The notes: generated from the sequence alone by a model not told the origin. Positions 7,504-14,801 are shown, counted from the stretch's first letter. The stretch is 14,999 nt of DNA from Fidelibacterota bacterium (GCA_030620575.1 JAUXEL010000025.1:1-14999), one strand, 5' to 3'. Program-made: numbers and translations.

Positions 7504-7587
7504 TTTCCAGCCTTCGCCGAGGTTACGCCGGGCAAGGCAGGATAAACCGGATAAGGCTCAAGAAAAGAGGAACAACCTCCCCTTTAT

Positions 7588-7613
7588 CCCCTCCCCGAAG
7601 CCTCGGGGAGGGG
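7588..7613. repeat. Perfect 11-bp GC-rich hairpin with AGCC loop
   Basis: The arms at 7588-7598 and 7603-7613 (CCCCTCCCCGA and TCGGGGAGGGG) are perfectly complementary around the tetraloop AGCC. No T tract follows on either strand, so it is not a typical intrinsic terminator. It shares the CCCCGA/TCGGGG core with 11141-11156, where the loop is the reverse complement GGCT, and so appears to be a dispersed palindrome. Confidence 0.7.
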
Positions 7614-7648
7614 AAATTTCTATGTCTCCTGTCTTTTCGATTCTTTTC

Positions 7649-7688
7649 TTCTCAACTCTTCAACTTTTCAACTTTTCAACTCTTCAAC
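7649..7688. repeat. Octanucleotide repeat array (TYTTCAAC)
   Basis: Five units of eight bases in phase: TTCTCAAC, TCTTCAAC, TTTTCAAC, TTTTCAAC, TCTTCAAC. It lies just upstream of the flavoprotein promoter and is strongly pyrimidine-biased on the plus strand. Confidence 0.7.
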
Positions 7689-7709
7689 TCTTTCCCCTCT
7701 ATTAATTTT

Positions 7710-7739
7710 TTGTTAATTCTTAATTTTACTCTATATTAT
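7710..7739 (+). promoter_or_regulatory. Possible promoter of the flavoprotein gene (near-leaderless)
   Basis: TTGTTA at 7710-7715 is followed by overlapping candidate -10 elements TATATT (7732-7737, 16-base spacer) and TATTAT (7734-7739, 18-base spacer). Either places the transcription start within a few bases of the ATG at 7744. No purine-rich ribosome site precedes that ATG, where the sequence is ATTATCCCC, which fits a leaderless mRNA. Confidence 0.4.
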
Positions 7740-7743
7740 CCCC

Positions 7744-8994
7744 ATGTCAGACACACACTATGATGTTATTGTTATCGGCGGTGGAGCTGCCGGATTGATA
7801 GCCGCCGGCACTGCTGCAGAGGCAGGCGCGTCTGTTTTATTGCTTGAATCAATGCAAAGGGCGGGTCGTAAATTACTGATTACCGGAAAAGGACGCTGTA
7901 ATATCACGAACAACGCGGATATTCCGGAATATTTAAAGCATATTTATCCGCTGCCAAAATTTTGCCGACCAATGTTCAGTCGTTTTTTTGTAAAAGATAC
8001 TTTGCGTCACTTCCGGCAGTTAGATGTACCCAGTATTGAGGAACGCGGCAAGCGTGTTTTCCCACAATCAGAGCGTTCCATGGATGTTGTAGATGCTCTT
8101 GTCTCCTGGGTGACACATCATGGGGTAACGATCAAATATAAGCGCAAAGTAAAGCATATTATCACTGATGAGCACAAGCTTACAGGGGTATCTCTGGATA
8201 TGGGCGCGGAATTTTCCTGCACATCATGTATTCTTACGACAGGCGGACGTTCCTATCCGGCCACAGGAAGCACAGGTGACGGTTATCGCATGGCAGCAGA
8301 GATCGGTCATAAAATTATTCCACCGCATCCCGCACTGGTTCCCTTGGAAACATCCGGAGACCTTGCGCCTTCATTGCAAGGACTATCGATGAAAAATGTT
8401 GAAGCAAGTCTGTGGGTCAATAACAAAAAACAGCGTAGTGAATTTGGTGAAATGTTGTTCACCCATTTTGGATTATCCGGACCGATCATTTTAAGTCTGA
8501 GTCGGGATGCCGTAATTGCATTAAGCAATAATCAGTCAGTTGAACTTGAAATAGACTGTAAACCGGCGCTGAGTGATACTACGCTGAACGCCCGTTTACT
8601 GCGTGAATTGGATGCCCACGGCAAAGCAAAATTAAAAGCCATGCTGAAAAATCTTGTTCCTCTCAAGATGATCCTCCCTTTGTGTAAAAATACAGGTTTA
8701 GATCCGGAAAAATTCTGCAATCAAGTAAATGCCGCAGAACGGAAACGCATTTTGCAATGGCTGAAACATATGCGCTTTACCGTACAGGGACATACCGGCT
8801 GGAATGATGCTATTATTACTTCAGGCGGTATTGATCTGAAAGAGATTAATCCGTCAACCATGGAAAGCAAGGTGCTTCCAAATCTGTATTTTGCGGGTGA
8901 GATCATAGATATTGATGCTGATACGGGCGGATACAATCTTCAAATTGCCTGGTCAAGCGGGTATGTTGCCGGCCAATCGGCTGCTGTGATATAA
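7744..8994 (+). CDS. HI0933/YhiN-family FAD-dependent oxidoreductase
   Basis: This 416-residue cytoplasmic flavoprotein is the usual length for the family (HI0933-like; also annotated aminoacetone oxidase or BaiN-like). The N-terminal Rossmann motif is GGGAAG at 12-17, with the FAD ribose-binding acidic residue E35 at the end of the second strand. The family hallmark GRKLLITGKGRCNITN spans 41-56. Near the C-terminus, YFAGEIIDIDADTGGYNLQIAWSSGYVAG closes the FAD site. The physiological substrate of most members is not known, so I give no gene symbol. It stands alone between repeat-rich spacers, with no operon partner visible within 60 nt downstream. Upstream there is no ribosome site, only a promoter-like sequence next to the ATG. 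Confidence 0.93.
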   Translation: MSDTHYDVIVIGGGAAGLIAAGTAAEAGASVLLLESMQRAGRKLLITGKGRCNITNNADIPEYLKHIYPLPKFCRPMFSRFFVKDTLRHFRQLDVPSIEERGKRVFPQSERSMDVVDALVSWVTHHGVTIKYKRKVKHIITDEHKLTGVSLDMGAEFSCTSCILTTGGRSYPATGSTGDGYRMAAEIGHKIIPPHPALVPLETSGDLAPSLQGLSMKNVEASLWVNNKKQRSEFGEMLFTHFGLSGPIILSLSRDAVIALSNNQSVELEIDCKPALSDTTLNARLLRELDAHGKAKLKAMLKNLVPLKMILPLCKNTGLDPEKFCNQVNAAERKRILQWLKHMRFTVQGHTGWNDAIITSGGIDLKEINPSTMESKVLPNLYFAGEIIDIDADTGGYNLQIAWSSGYVAGQSAAVI

Positions 8995-9058
8995 TTTATC
9001 GAATAATTGAGAAATTGTTTTTTCTTGCATAACATTGATATATAAACTAAATTTTTTT

Positions 9059-9901
9059 ATGAAATATCAGCATATATCTTTAATTGCATTATGTTGGCTC
9101 TTAATGGTTCCGGCAATGGGAATAGATACCTTGGCTGTCTCTGATTCCTCTGATTTCCCTGATAAATATCTTCATCTCAGCTTTGGAACCGGTTATTCCT
9201 CTGTGCGGGATATCGGCACCTCACCACTGCGATATCAGGGAATATTGGTTCGTGTTAATTCCGGGTATGTATCCGAAAATCCGTCCCGAAGCTGGGGTGT
9301 AAACGGCGATATATTTTATTCCGCCGGCATAGCGGAAAATTATTATCAACTAAATTATATCAGCGGAACATTCAATGCTCATTATCTTCACACTATCCCG
9401 ATAGTTTCACTAAATATGCTGCAGTTTCAGGCAGGTGGAAGCTATTCATCCGCTTTTGCTGTTACAATCAATAGTTCTTACGGGAATGCAACACTAAATA
9501 TCGATTTCTTTAATGCTTTTTATATCAGCGGGCGAGTTATATACCCTTTTACCCGACCGGCACGAACCCGGAAAATAGGATTTATCCATATCCGGAAGCC
9601 TCAACGGAATTATGCTCTTTCATACCAGCTGGATATTCCCTTGCTGCTGATCAATAACCGGCCGGAGTTCTCCTATGTATTAAACGGACTAAGTACTGAT
9701 TTCGATATATTTTCCGGTCACCGTTTTGTTGGCGGATTTCATCTGCGAAGTAATCTGGGTCTGACACGCTATTTGAAAAATGGGAATGCAATTCAAATAG
9801 AATATATCTGGGATGTATTTACAACAGGGTCCAGAGATATCTATCTGCTGGAAACAGCAAGCCATACCTTGCAATTTACATTTTATTTTAAGTTGAATTA
9901 A
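9059..9901 (+). CDS. Outer-membrane beta-barrel-like protein of unknown function
   Basis: I choose the ATG at 9059 (280 residues) rather than the in-frame TTG at 9035, because it places a normal signal peptide (MKYQHISLIALCWLLMVPAMG) at the N-terminus. The rest alternates polar and aromatic residues with many glycines, tyrosines and phenylalanines (SFGTGYSS, GGFHLRSNLGL, IQIEYIWDVFTTG) and ends with LQFTFYFKLN, consistent with a small outer-membrane barrel. I recognise no named family. Its stop lies 1 nt before the ATG of the S41 peptidase gene, so the two are almost certainly cotranscribed and may act together at the cell surface. There is no clear ribosome site. A TATAAA at 9041-9046 could serve as a -10 with a very short leader. 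Confidence 0.7.
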   Translation: MKYQHISLIALCWLLMVPAMGIDTLAVSDSSDFPDKYLHLSFGTGYSSVRDIGTSPLRYQGILVRVNSGYVSENPSRSWGVNGDIFYSAGIAENYYQLNYISGTFNAHYLHTIPIVSLNMLQFQAGGSYSSAFAVTINSSYGNATLNIDFFNAFYISGRVIYPFTRPARTRKIGFIHIRKPQRNYALSYQLDIPLLLINNRPEFSYVLNGLSTDFDIFSGHRFVGGFHLRSNLGLTRYLKNGNAIQIEYIWDVFTTGSRDIYLLETASHTLQFTFYFKLN

Positions 9902-9902
9902 T

Positions 9903-10928
9903 ATGAAAATACCACAACGACACATTTTTTATTTTATGCTGATACTGCTTGTATTTGTAAGCTCCTGCGAACAAATAATTTTTACTCCCGCGATTTCCTC
10001 TGACGCAGAATCAACCTTTGATTATCTATGGGATAAGGTTAACGAGCAGTATGCGTTTTTTGATGTCAAAGAAATCAACTGGGACAATATTTATACCCAA
10101 TATTCCTCCTCTGTTTATAACGATATGCCGGATGATTCGCTCTTTTTTGTAATGGGAAGCATGCTGAACGAGCTAAAGGACGGACATGTCAATTTATCAT
10201 CTGAATTTAATGTTTCACGGTTTGACATTACACTGCTTGGACCCAAAAATATTGATTACCGGTTTATAAAAGATAATTATCTTGGAACAGACTATTATAT
10301 GACCGGTCCGTTCGCACATGATTTTATTGCCGGTAATCAGATAGGATATATTCGCTATAGTTCATTTATGAGCGGTTTCAGTGATGATAATATTCTGTAC
10401 ATGCTCGATCGCTATGAACAGACACAAGGATTAATTATTGATATGAGACAAAACGGGGGCGGGATCATATCAAATGTATATCAATTGTTGTCTCACCTTA
10501 CGGTTTCCGACACTGTTCTGTATACAAGCAATATAAAATCCGGCCCGGACCATAATGATTTTTCTGATCTCATGTCGCTTTATTCTTCCCCCTATGATTC
10601 GAGTCTGACCTACACAAAACCCATTGCCGTATTGATCGATCGGGGTTCCTATAGCTCAACGTCTATGTTTTCTCTCGCAACCCTTTCTTTGGATAATATT
10701 TTTCTGGTCGGTGATACGACCGGCGGCGGGCTGGGAATGCCGAACGGCGGACAACTGCCGAACGGCTGGACCTACCGGTTTTCCATTACACGCACCCTTA
10801 CAAATGACGGAATAAATTATGAAAACGGCATTCCTCCCGATATATACGCAATATTAAAACCGTCTGATATGGCACTTGGGTATGATACAGTGATCGAGGC
10901 AGCTCTGGATACGCTTCTGGGACGCTGA
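9903..10928 (+). CDS. S41-family (tricorn/CtpA-like) peptidase lipoprotein
   Basis: This 341-residue protein has a lipoprotein signal peptide with VSSC and lipidation at C22, so it should be anchored in the envelope. Residues 35-105 form the helical N-terminal domain seen in Bacteroidetes-type S41 proteins (FDYLWDKVNEQYAFFD, then ELKDGHVNL). The catalytic domain has LIIDMRQNGGG (177-187) and LIDRGSYSSTSMFSLA (from about 244); the nucleophile is probably S251 or S252 in SYSST. The later GDTTGGG and NGIPPDI segments are also typical. I see no PDZ domain, and the protein is shorter than CtpA. It begins 1 nt after the barrel gene, without a ribosome site, so translation is probably coupled. It should cleave proteins near their C-terminus or degrade peptides; its target is unknown, and the neighbouring barrel is a candidate partner. 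Confidence 0.88.
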   Translation: MKIPQRHIFYFMLILLVFVSSCEQIIFTPAISSDAESTFDYLWDKVNEQYAFFDVKEINWDNIYTQYSSSVYNDMPDDSLFFVMGSMLNELKDGHVNLSSEFNVSRFDITLLGPKNIDYRFIKDNYLGTDYYMTGPFAHDFIAGNQIGYIRYSSFMSGFSDDNILYMLDRYEQTQGLIIDMRQNGGGIISNVYQLLSHLTVSDTVLYTSNIKSGPDHNDFSDLMSLYSSPYDSSLTYTKPIAVLIDRGSYSSTSMFSLATLSLDNIFLVGDTTGGGLGMPNGGQLPNGWTYRFSITRTLTNDGINYENGIPPDIYAILKPSDMALGYDTVIEAALDTLLGR

Positions 10929-10980
10929 TTCCCTAATTTCCGGCTTCTGCTTACTTCCTTGATTGGGGAGTTTTGTTTTT
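10928..10980 (+). terminator. Possible intrinsic terminator after the S41 gene
   Basis: Arms at 10928-10937 (ATTCCCTAAT) and 10962-10971 (ATTGGGGAGT) can form a 10-bp stem including two G-U pairs, with a long 24-base loop, followed by TTTTGTTTTT. It starts at the last base of the S41 stop codon. The long loop makes it weaker than a standard terminator. Confidence 0.4.
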
Positions 10981-11020
10981 GAAACGATATTTTTATGAGA
11001 GAAGTTTTGTAGCATATGCC

Positions 11021-11048
11021 AGTAAGGAGTATGGAGTAAGGAGTAGAG
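11021..11048. repeat. Heptanucleotide array AGTAAGG (4 units)
   Basis: Four seven-base units in phase: AGTAAGG, AGTATGG, AGTAAGG, AGTAGAG. Its purine-rich strand is the plus strand, opposite to the neighbouring arrays. Confidence 0.65.
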
Positions 11049-11073
11049 AGAAAAGAATATTCTAACTACCGGT

Positions 11074-11136
11074 TTCTGACTACTGACTACTGACTTCTGA
11101 TTACTGACTTCTGTCTACTGGCTTCTGACTCCGTCT
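11074..11136. repeat. Heptanucleotide array TWCTGAC (9 units)
   Basis: Nine units of seven bases stay in phase, with consensus T(A/T)CTGAC: TTCTGAC, TACTGAC, TACTGAC, TTCTGAT, TACTGAC, TTCTGTC, TACTGGC, TTCTGAC, TCCGTCT. The units vary internally, which argues for old, diverged expansion or selection for a period rather than fresh slippage. Confidence 0.75.
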
Positions 11137-11140
11137 TCTC

Positions 11141-11156
11141 CCCCGAGGCTTCGGGG
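11141..11156. repeat. GC-rich hairpin CCCCGA-GGCT-TCGGGG
   Basis: A perfect 6-bp inverted repeat around GGCT. It shares its core with the 11-bp hairpin at 7588-7613 in reverse orientation, where the loop is AGCC. Confidence 0.65.
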
Positions 11157-11238
11157 CGAGGCCAGGCAGGTGATTTTTTTACAATTATATTTCCAATCAT
11201 AAGTACAGACAAGGCAGTGCCTTGTCTCTTCTATCTTT

Positions 11239-11294
11239 TTACTGCCTTCTGCCTTCTGACTTCTGCTTACTGCTTTCTGCCTACTGTCTTCTGC
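11239..11294. repeat. Heptanucleotide array YTWCTGC (8 units)
   Basis: Eight in-phase units: TTACTGC, CTTCTGC, CTTCTGA, CTTCTGC, TTACTGC, TTTCTGC, CTACTGT, CTTCTGC. It has the same period and the same pyrimidine bias as the 11074 array, with a slightly different consensus. Confidence 0.75.
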
Positions 11295-11378
11295 CTTTAT
11301 ACTTGTTTCCTGTCTTCCGGGGTGCTATTTTTGCATGCTCTTTTGTTATATGCGTGAAAAGAAAAATGAGGAAAAATT

Positions 11379-12179
11379 ATGCGTATTGTCATTATGGAAA
11401 ATTATGAAAAATTAAGTGCCTTTACGGCACGGTATATTGCTGAACGTATTAACGCGTTTCAACCTTCCGGAGATAAGCCTTTTGTGCTGGGTTTGCCAAC
11501 CGGATCATCGCCTTTGGGAGTATATCGGGAACTCATTGCTTTGTACAAGGCCGGTCGAGTGTCATTTCAGCATGTCATTACATTTAACATGGACGAATAT
11601 ATCGGACTTCCGGAAGATCACCCGGAAAGTTATCATTATTTTATGCGGCATCATTTTTTTCAACATATTGATATTCCCGCAGAAAACATAAATATCCCGA
11701 ATGGAAATGCCGATGATCTGGATGCCGAATGCCGCGAATACGAAGAAAAAATTCGGGTACTTGGCGGAATTCATTTATTCATGGGCGGTATCGGATCCGA
11801 CGGACATATTGCCTTTAATGAACCCGGGTCTTCTTTACGTTCGCAAACCCGGATAAAATCCCTGACATATGATACTATTATAGCCAATTCCCGGTTTTTT
11901 GATAATGATGTAAACAAGGTGCCGAAAAAAGCCCTGACTGTAGGGGTTGCTACGGTGATGGATGCCGATGAAGTTATTATTCTGGCAAGTGGATATAATA
12001 AAGCCCATGCATTGAAAAAGGTAGTCGAAGAGGGTGTCAATCATATGTGGACCGCTTCTGCGCTTCAGCTGCATCCCCGTGGTATGATCGTCTGTGATGA
12101 TGATGCTACTATGGAGCTAAAAATCGGTACAGTAAAGTATTTTAAAGACATTGAGCGGAACGCCATTTTCTCTGTATAA
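11379..12179 (+). CDS. nagB: Glucosamine-6-phosphate deaminase
   Basis: The product converts glucosamine 6-phosphate to fructose 6-phosphate plus ammonia in the cytoplasm, the step that feeds amino sugars into glycolysis. It is 266 residues, the same length as the E. coli enzyme, and aligns with it from memory without gaps in the regions I checked. It has FNMDEY with D72, and GSDGHIAFNEP with D141, H143 and E148, the catalytic set. The allosteric GlcNAc-6-phosphate site also looks intact: S151, S152, R158, K160 and Y254. The ATG is preceded by GAGGA six bases away. There is no nagA, nagE or NagC-type regulator in the window, so the gene stands alone between a repeat spacer and a TonB receptor-type gene. 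Whether the latter imports amino-sugar polymers is only a guess. Confidence 0.97.
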   Translation: MRIVIMENYEKLSAFTARYIAERINAFQPSGDKPFVLGLPTGSSPLGVYRELIALYKAGRVSFQHVITFNMDEYIGLPEDHPESYHYFMRHHFFQHIDIPAENINIPNGNADDLDAECREYEEKIRVLGGIHLFMGGIGSDGHIAFNEPGSSLRSQTRIKSLTYDTIIANSRFFDNDVNKVPKKALTVGVATVMDADEVIILASGYNKAHALKKVVEEGVNHMWTASALQLHPRGMIVCDDDATMELKIGTVKYFKDIERNAIFSV

Positions 12180-12180
12180 T
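12151..12180 (+). promoter_or_regulatory. Possible promoter of the TonB receptor-type gene, inside the end of nagB
   Basis: TTGAGC (12151-12156) and a perfect TATAAT (12175-12180) are separated by 18 bases. The -10 overlaps the nagB stop codon (12177-12179). Transcription would start near 12187, giving a leader of about 68 nt. The -35 is imperfect, and the terminal bases of a coding region can produce such matches by chance. Confidence 0.4.
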
Positions 12181-12254
12181 ATTTAATAAAAATTTTATTA
12201 ACTTTTTTCTCTTTTCTGTGTCAAAAGAAAGAAAGAAAATTGAAAAGGAACCTG

Positions 12255-14753
12255 ATGAAAAAATTATTATCACTTTACATTTTAACATTCGTTGCGATTT
12301 CATTGTCTGCGGGGACAATTTCGGGTGTTGTTAAGGATGTGAAAACGAACAATATTCTGGAATTTGCGAATGTTGCCGTGCACATGCAAGACAATGAGGA
12401 AATCATTACCGGTGGCATGTCCGATGTTGACGGAAGTTTCCGTATTGTTGATGTACCGGTCGGAGAATATTATATCGTTCTTACCTACATTGGGTATGAG
12501 CGCAAAACGATAAACAACATTGCTATTACGAGTTCCAATCAATCTTTGAACCTTGGTACGGTAATGTTAAAACCCACCGCTCTGAAATTAGGGAATGTGG
12601 TCGTTTCCGCAGAAAAACCTGCTGTAAGCTATAAAATTGATAAGCGGGTTATAGATGCTCAACAATTTTTAAGTGCTCAGGGCGGTACGGCTATCGATAT
12701 TCTGGAGAATGTTCCATCGGTTAATGTAGACATTGAAGGAAACGTATCTTTACGTGGAAGTAGTAATTTTACCGTGATGATCGACGGTCGTCCTTCGGTG
12801 CTTGAACCGCAGGATGCGCTGGAAAGTATTCCCGCAAGTTCTATTGAGAATATTGAAATTATGACCAATGCATCGGCAAAATATGAGGCAGAAGGCGGAG
12901 CAGGTATCATTAATATTGTAACAAGACGTGATAAACGTATTGGGGTTACCGGACTTGCGACTGCAAATGCCGGGACCAATAATCTCGGCGGTAACCTTTT
13001 GTTGAATTATACCAATAAAAAGATAAATGCTTTTGTTTCCGTTGATTTTAGCCGGCGTAATTTTACGGGTGAATCATATGTAAATCGTCTGTTGATGTAC
13101 CCTGATACGACAGCAGAATTTATTTCTGACGGTACACGCTCACGTTCACGCAGCGGTTATGGGGTCCGTGCCGGACTTGACTGGTTTATAAGTAAAAATG
13201 ATGTTATTGGCATCAGTGCACGTTTCGGGCCACGTACTTCCGAGGGCGGCTCCGTTACTGCATATGAGATCATCTATAGCAATCCTGCCCGAGATATTAT
13301 TTATGACAGTTATGATTATACCAGCTATGAAAATAGCATGCGGGGCGGTTCTCGCTACAGTATCAACGCGGACTACACTCACAAATTCAATATAAATACA
13401 AATGGCAAAAAAGCCGCACCCGTTGCCGCTAATAAAGCGAAAAGTGTCAAAGATGTGATGAATGGCTCAACTCGTGTTCATCAATTAAAGTTAAGTGCGT
13501 CGTACTCCAACTGGAATATGGATGAAGAATCTTACACCTATCTGGTAGATGCATTTTCCGATACCACAGAGGGACAAAAAACCGAGGAGATTGGTCCTTC
13601 CAATAGTATCAGAACGAAACTTGAATATCAATTACCCTGGGGTGAATCGAACATGTTCGAAGCGGGATTTAATGGTAAATTCAACTGGAAGGAAGACGGG
13701 AATAATGTGTATTATCTGAATGCGGTTTCGGGCGATTTTGAGTTGCAGGATGCATTCAGTTATTTTACCGAGTATAAACAAAATACTCTTTCATTATACG
13801 CACTTTACTCCGGAGAATTCGGATTACTTGGTATCCAACCGGGGCTTCGTGCTGAGTATACTTACCGGAATATTAATAGTAACGTTCAGGATTCTGCCTT
13901 TGTTGTTGACCGTTTGTATATTTTTCCCACGCTGCATGCCTCATATCAACTTCCTGAAAATATTCAATTGATGGCAAGCTATACACGGCGTATTTCCCGT
14001 CCCCGCGGATGGCAGCTTGAACCTTTTTATACTTGGTATGATACCTATAATATTCGGATTGGAAACCCGGAATTAGTACCTGAGATGACAGACTCCTACG
14101 ATTTCAGCGTTCAGAAACGTTTTGGAAAAAGTTTTGTTTCTCTTGATGCATACTATAAGAATACCCAAAATAAAATCGAACGCATTCAAACGGTTTATTC
14201 CGAAGACGTCATTCTGAATACCTATGAAAATGTTGGGCGCGACCAATCTCTGGGTGTTGAAGTAATGGCCAACCTGAATATATATAAATGGTGGATGGTG
14301 AACTTCAGCGGCAGACTATATCGTTATCAGGTTGAAGGCACACTTTATGGTGAAAGCTTCGATGAATCCAGTACGAATTACAGTATGCGTTTACGCAATA
14401 CTTTTATGATCAAAGAAAACACCCGCATCCAGGTTGGTTTAAATTATCGTAGCCCGTCCGCAACCGCGCAGGGAAGCAGTTCCGGCGGGTTAATGACAGA
14501 CCTGGCTGTCCGTCAGGATTTTTTCAAGGATAAACTTACTGCCACTCTGCAGGTACGTGATATATTCGGGACCGGTTTCAGGCAATATGAAATCATTACA
14601 CCTAATTACACAACATATTCTGAATTTTACCGCGATGCCCCGATGATCTCATTAAACCTATCACTTAAGATCAATAATTACAAAGACAAGAAAAAGACTG
14701 AAAACAAGTTTGATGATAATGGATTTAATTCCGAGGAAAATGGCGATTTTTAA
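12255..14753 (+). CDS. Outer-membrane TonB receptor-type protein with carboxypeptidase-like domain (OMP_b-brl_3 barrel)
   Basis: I choose the ATG at 12255 (832 residues) because AAGGAA lies just upstream and the signal peptide MKKLLSLYILTFVAISLSA is then normal; an in-frame TTG at 12240 would add five residues. In order: signal peptide 1-19, carboxypeptidase-regulatory-like domain about 20-105 (ISGVVKD, GSFRIVDVPVGEYYIVLTYIGY), plug domain about 110-225 (DILENVPSVNVDIEGNVSLRG, then IENIEIMTNASAKYEAEGGAGIINIV), and a beta-barrel to about 805. The barrel ends LSLKINNYK, typical of the OMP_b-brl_3 group, followed by a charged tail ending NGDF. An alanine- and lysine-rich stretch around residues 380-405 looks like a surface or periplasmic loop insert. 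The substrate cannot be read from sequence, and I see no TonB box. A terminator follows directly. Confidence 0.9.
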   Translation: MKKLLSLYILTFVAISLSAGTISGVVKDVKTNNILEFANVAVHMQDNEEIITGGMSDVDGSFRIVDVPVGEYYIVLTYIGYERKTINNIAITSSNQSLNLGTVMLKPTALKLGNVVVSAEKPAVSYKIDKRVIDAQQFLSAQGGTAIDILENVPSVNVDIEGNVSLRGSSNFTVMIDGRPSVLEPQDALESIPASSIENIEIMTNASAKYEAEGGAGIINIVTRRDKRIGVTGLATANAGTNNLGGNLLLNYTNKKINAFVSVDFSRRNFTGESYVNRLLMYPDTTAEFISDGTRSRSRSGYGVRAGLDWFISKNDVIGISARFGPRTSEGGSVTAYEIIYSNPARDIIYDSYDYTSYENSMRGGSRYSINADYTHKFNINTNGKKAAPVAANKAKSVKDVMNGSTRVHQLKLSASYSNWNMDEESYTYLVDAFSDTTEGQKTEEIGPSNSIRTKLEYQLPWGESNMFEAGFNGKFNWKEDGNNVYYLNAVSGDFELQDAFSYFTEYKQNTLSLYALYSGEFGLLGIQPGLRAEYTYRNINSNVQDSAFVVDRLYIFPTLHASYQLPENIQLMASYTRRISRPRGWQLEPFYTWYDTYNIRIGNPELVPEMTDSYDFSVQKRFGKSFVSLDAYYKNTQNKIERIQTVYSEDVILNTYENVGRDQSLGVEVMANLNIYKWWMVNFSGRLYRYQVEGTLYGESFDESSTNYSMRLRNTFMIKENTRIQVGLNYRSPSATAQGSSSGGLMTDLAVRQDFFKDKLTATLQVRDIFGTGFRQYEIITPNYTTYSEFYRDAPMISLNLSLKINNYKDKKKTENKFDDNGFNSEENGDF

Positions 14754-14773
14754 TATAGCAGAGATATAAAAAG

Positions 14774-14801
14774 AAAACGGGGCATTAGTCCCGTTTTTTT
14801 T
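14774..14801 (+). terminator. Intrinsic terminator of the TonB receptor-type gene
   Basis: Arms AAAACGGG (14774-14781) and CCCGTTTT (14790-14797) form an 8-bp stem with an 8-base loop, followed by a continued T run to 14801. It sits 21 nt past the stop codon. The A run on the 5' side means it could also work weakly on the opposite strand. Confidence 0.85.

Larger units (their letters stand above)
7171..7743. other. Gene-free spacer between the two divergent transcription units
   Basis: No credible gene is present. Bases 7171-7263 hold the promoter and half-site array of the regulator. Bases 7279-7560 are repeat-derived: two copies of a 19-base word (7279-7297 and 7420-7438, 16 of 19 matches), three CTACGCC-type words (7325, 7457, 7522) and CAGGATAA-type words. 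Bases 7488-7503 and 7649-7688 are octanucleotide repeats TYTTCAAC, and 7588-7613 is a perfect GC-rich hairpin. The last 35 bases hold the promoter of the flavoprotein gene. Confidence 0.8.
10929..11378. other. Repeat-rich spacer without genes, upstream of nagB
   Basis: Apart from the possible terminator at its start, this 450-base stretch holds three heptanucleotide arrays (11021-11048, 11074-11136, 11239-11294) and a CCCCGA-GGCT-TCGGGG hairpin (11141-11156). Open frames through the arrays, such as the leucine-, cysteine- and tyrosine-rich one from 11222, are by-products of the repeats. I found no convincing -35/-10 pair in front of nagB. Confidence 0.75.

Noticed and set aside
7588..7613. 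Strong GC hairpin considered as a terminator
   Set aside because: No T tract follows on either strand, and no gene ends nearby in either direction.
11222..11407. Small frame rich in Leu, Cys and Tyr upstream of nagB
   Set aside because: It arises from the heptamer array and overlaps the nagB start; nagB has its own ribosome site and full conservation.
12183..12201. AT-only inverted repeat followed by CTTTTTT after nagB, considered as a terminator
   Set aside because: The stem consists only of A-T pairs with almost no loop, so it would be unstable; in a spacer this AT-rich such a palindrome is expected by chance.
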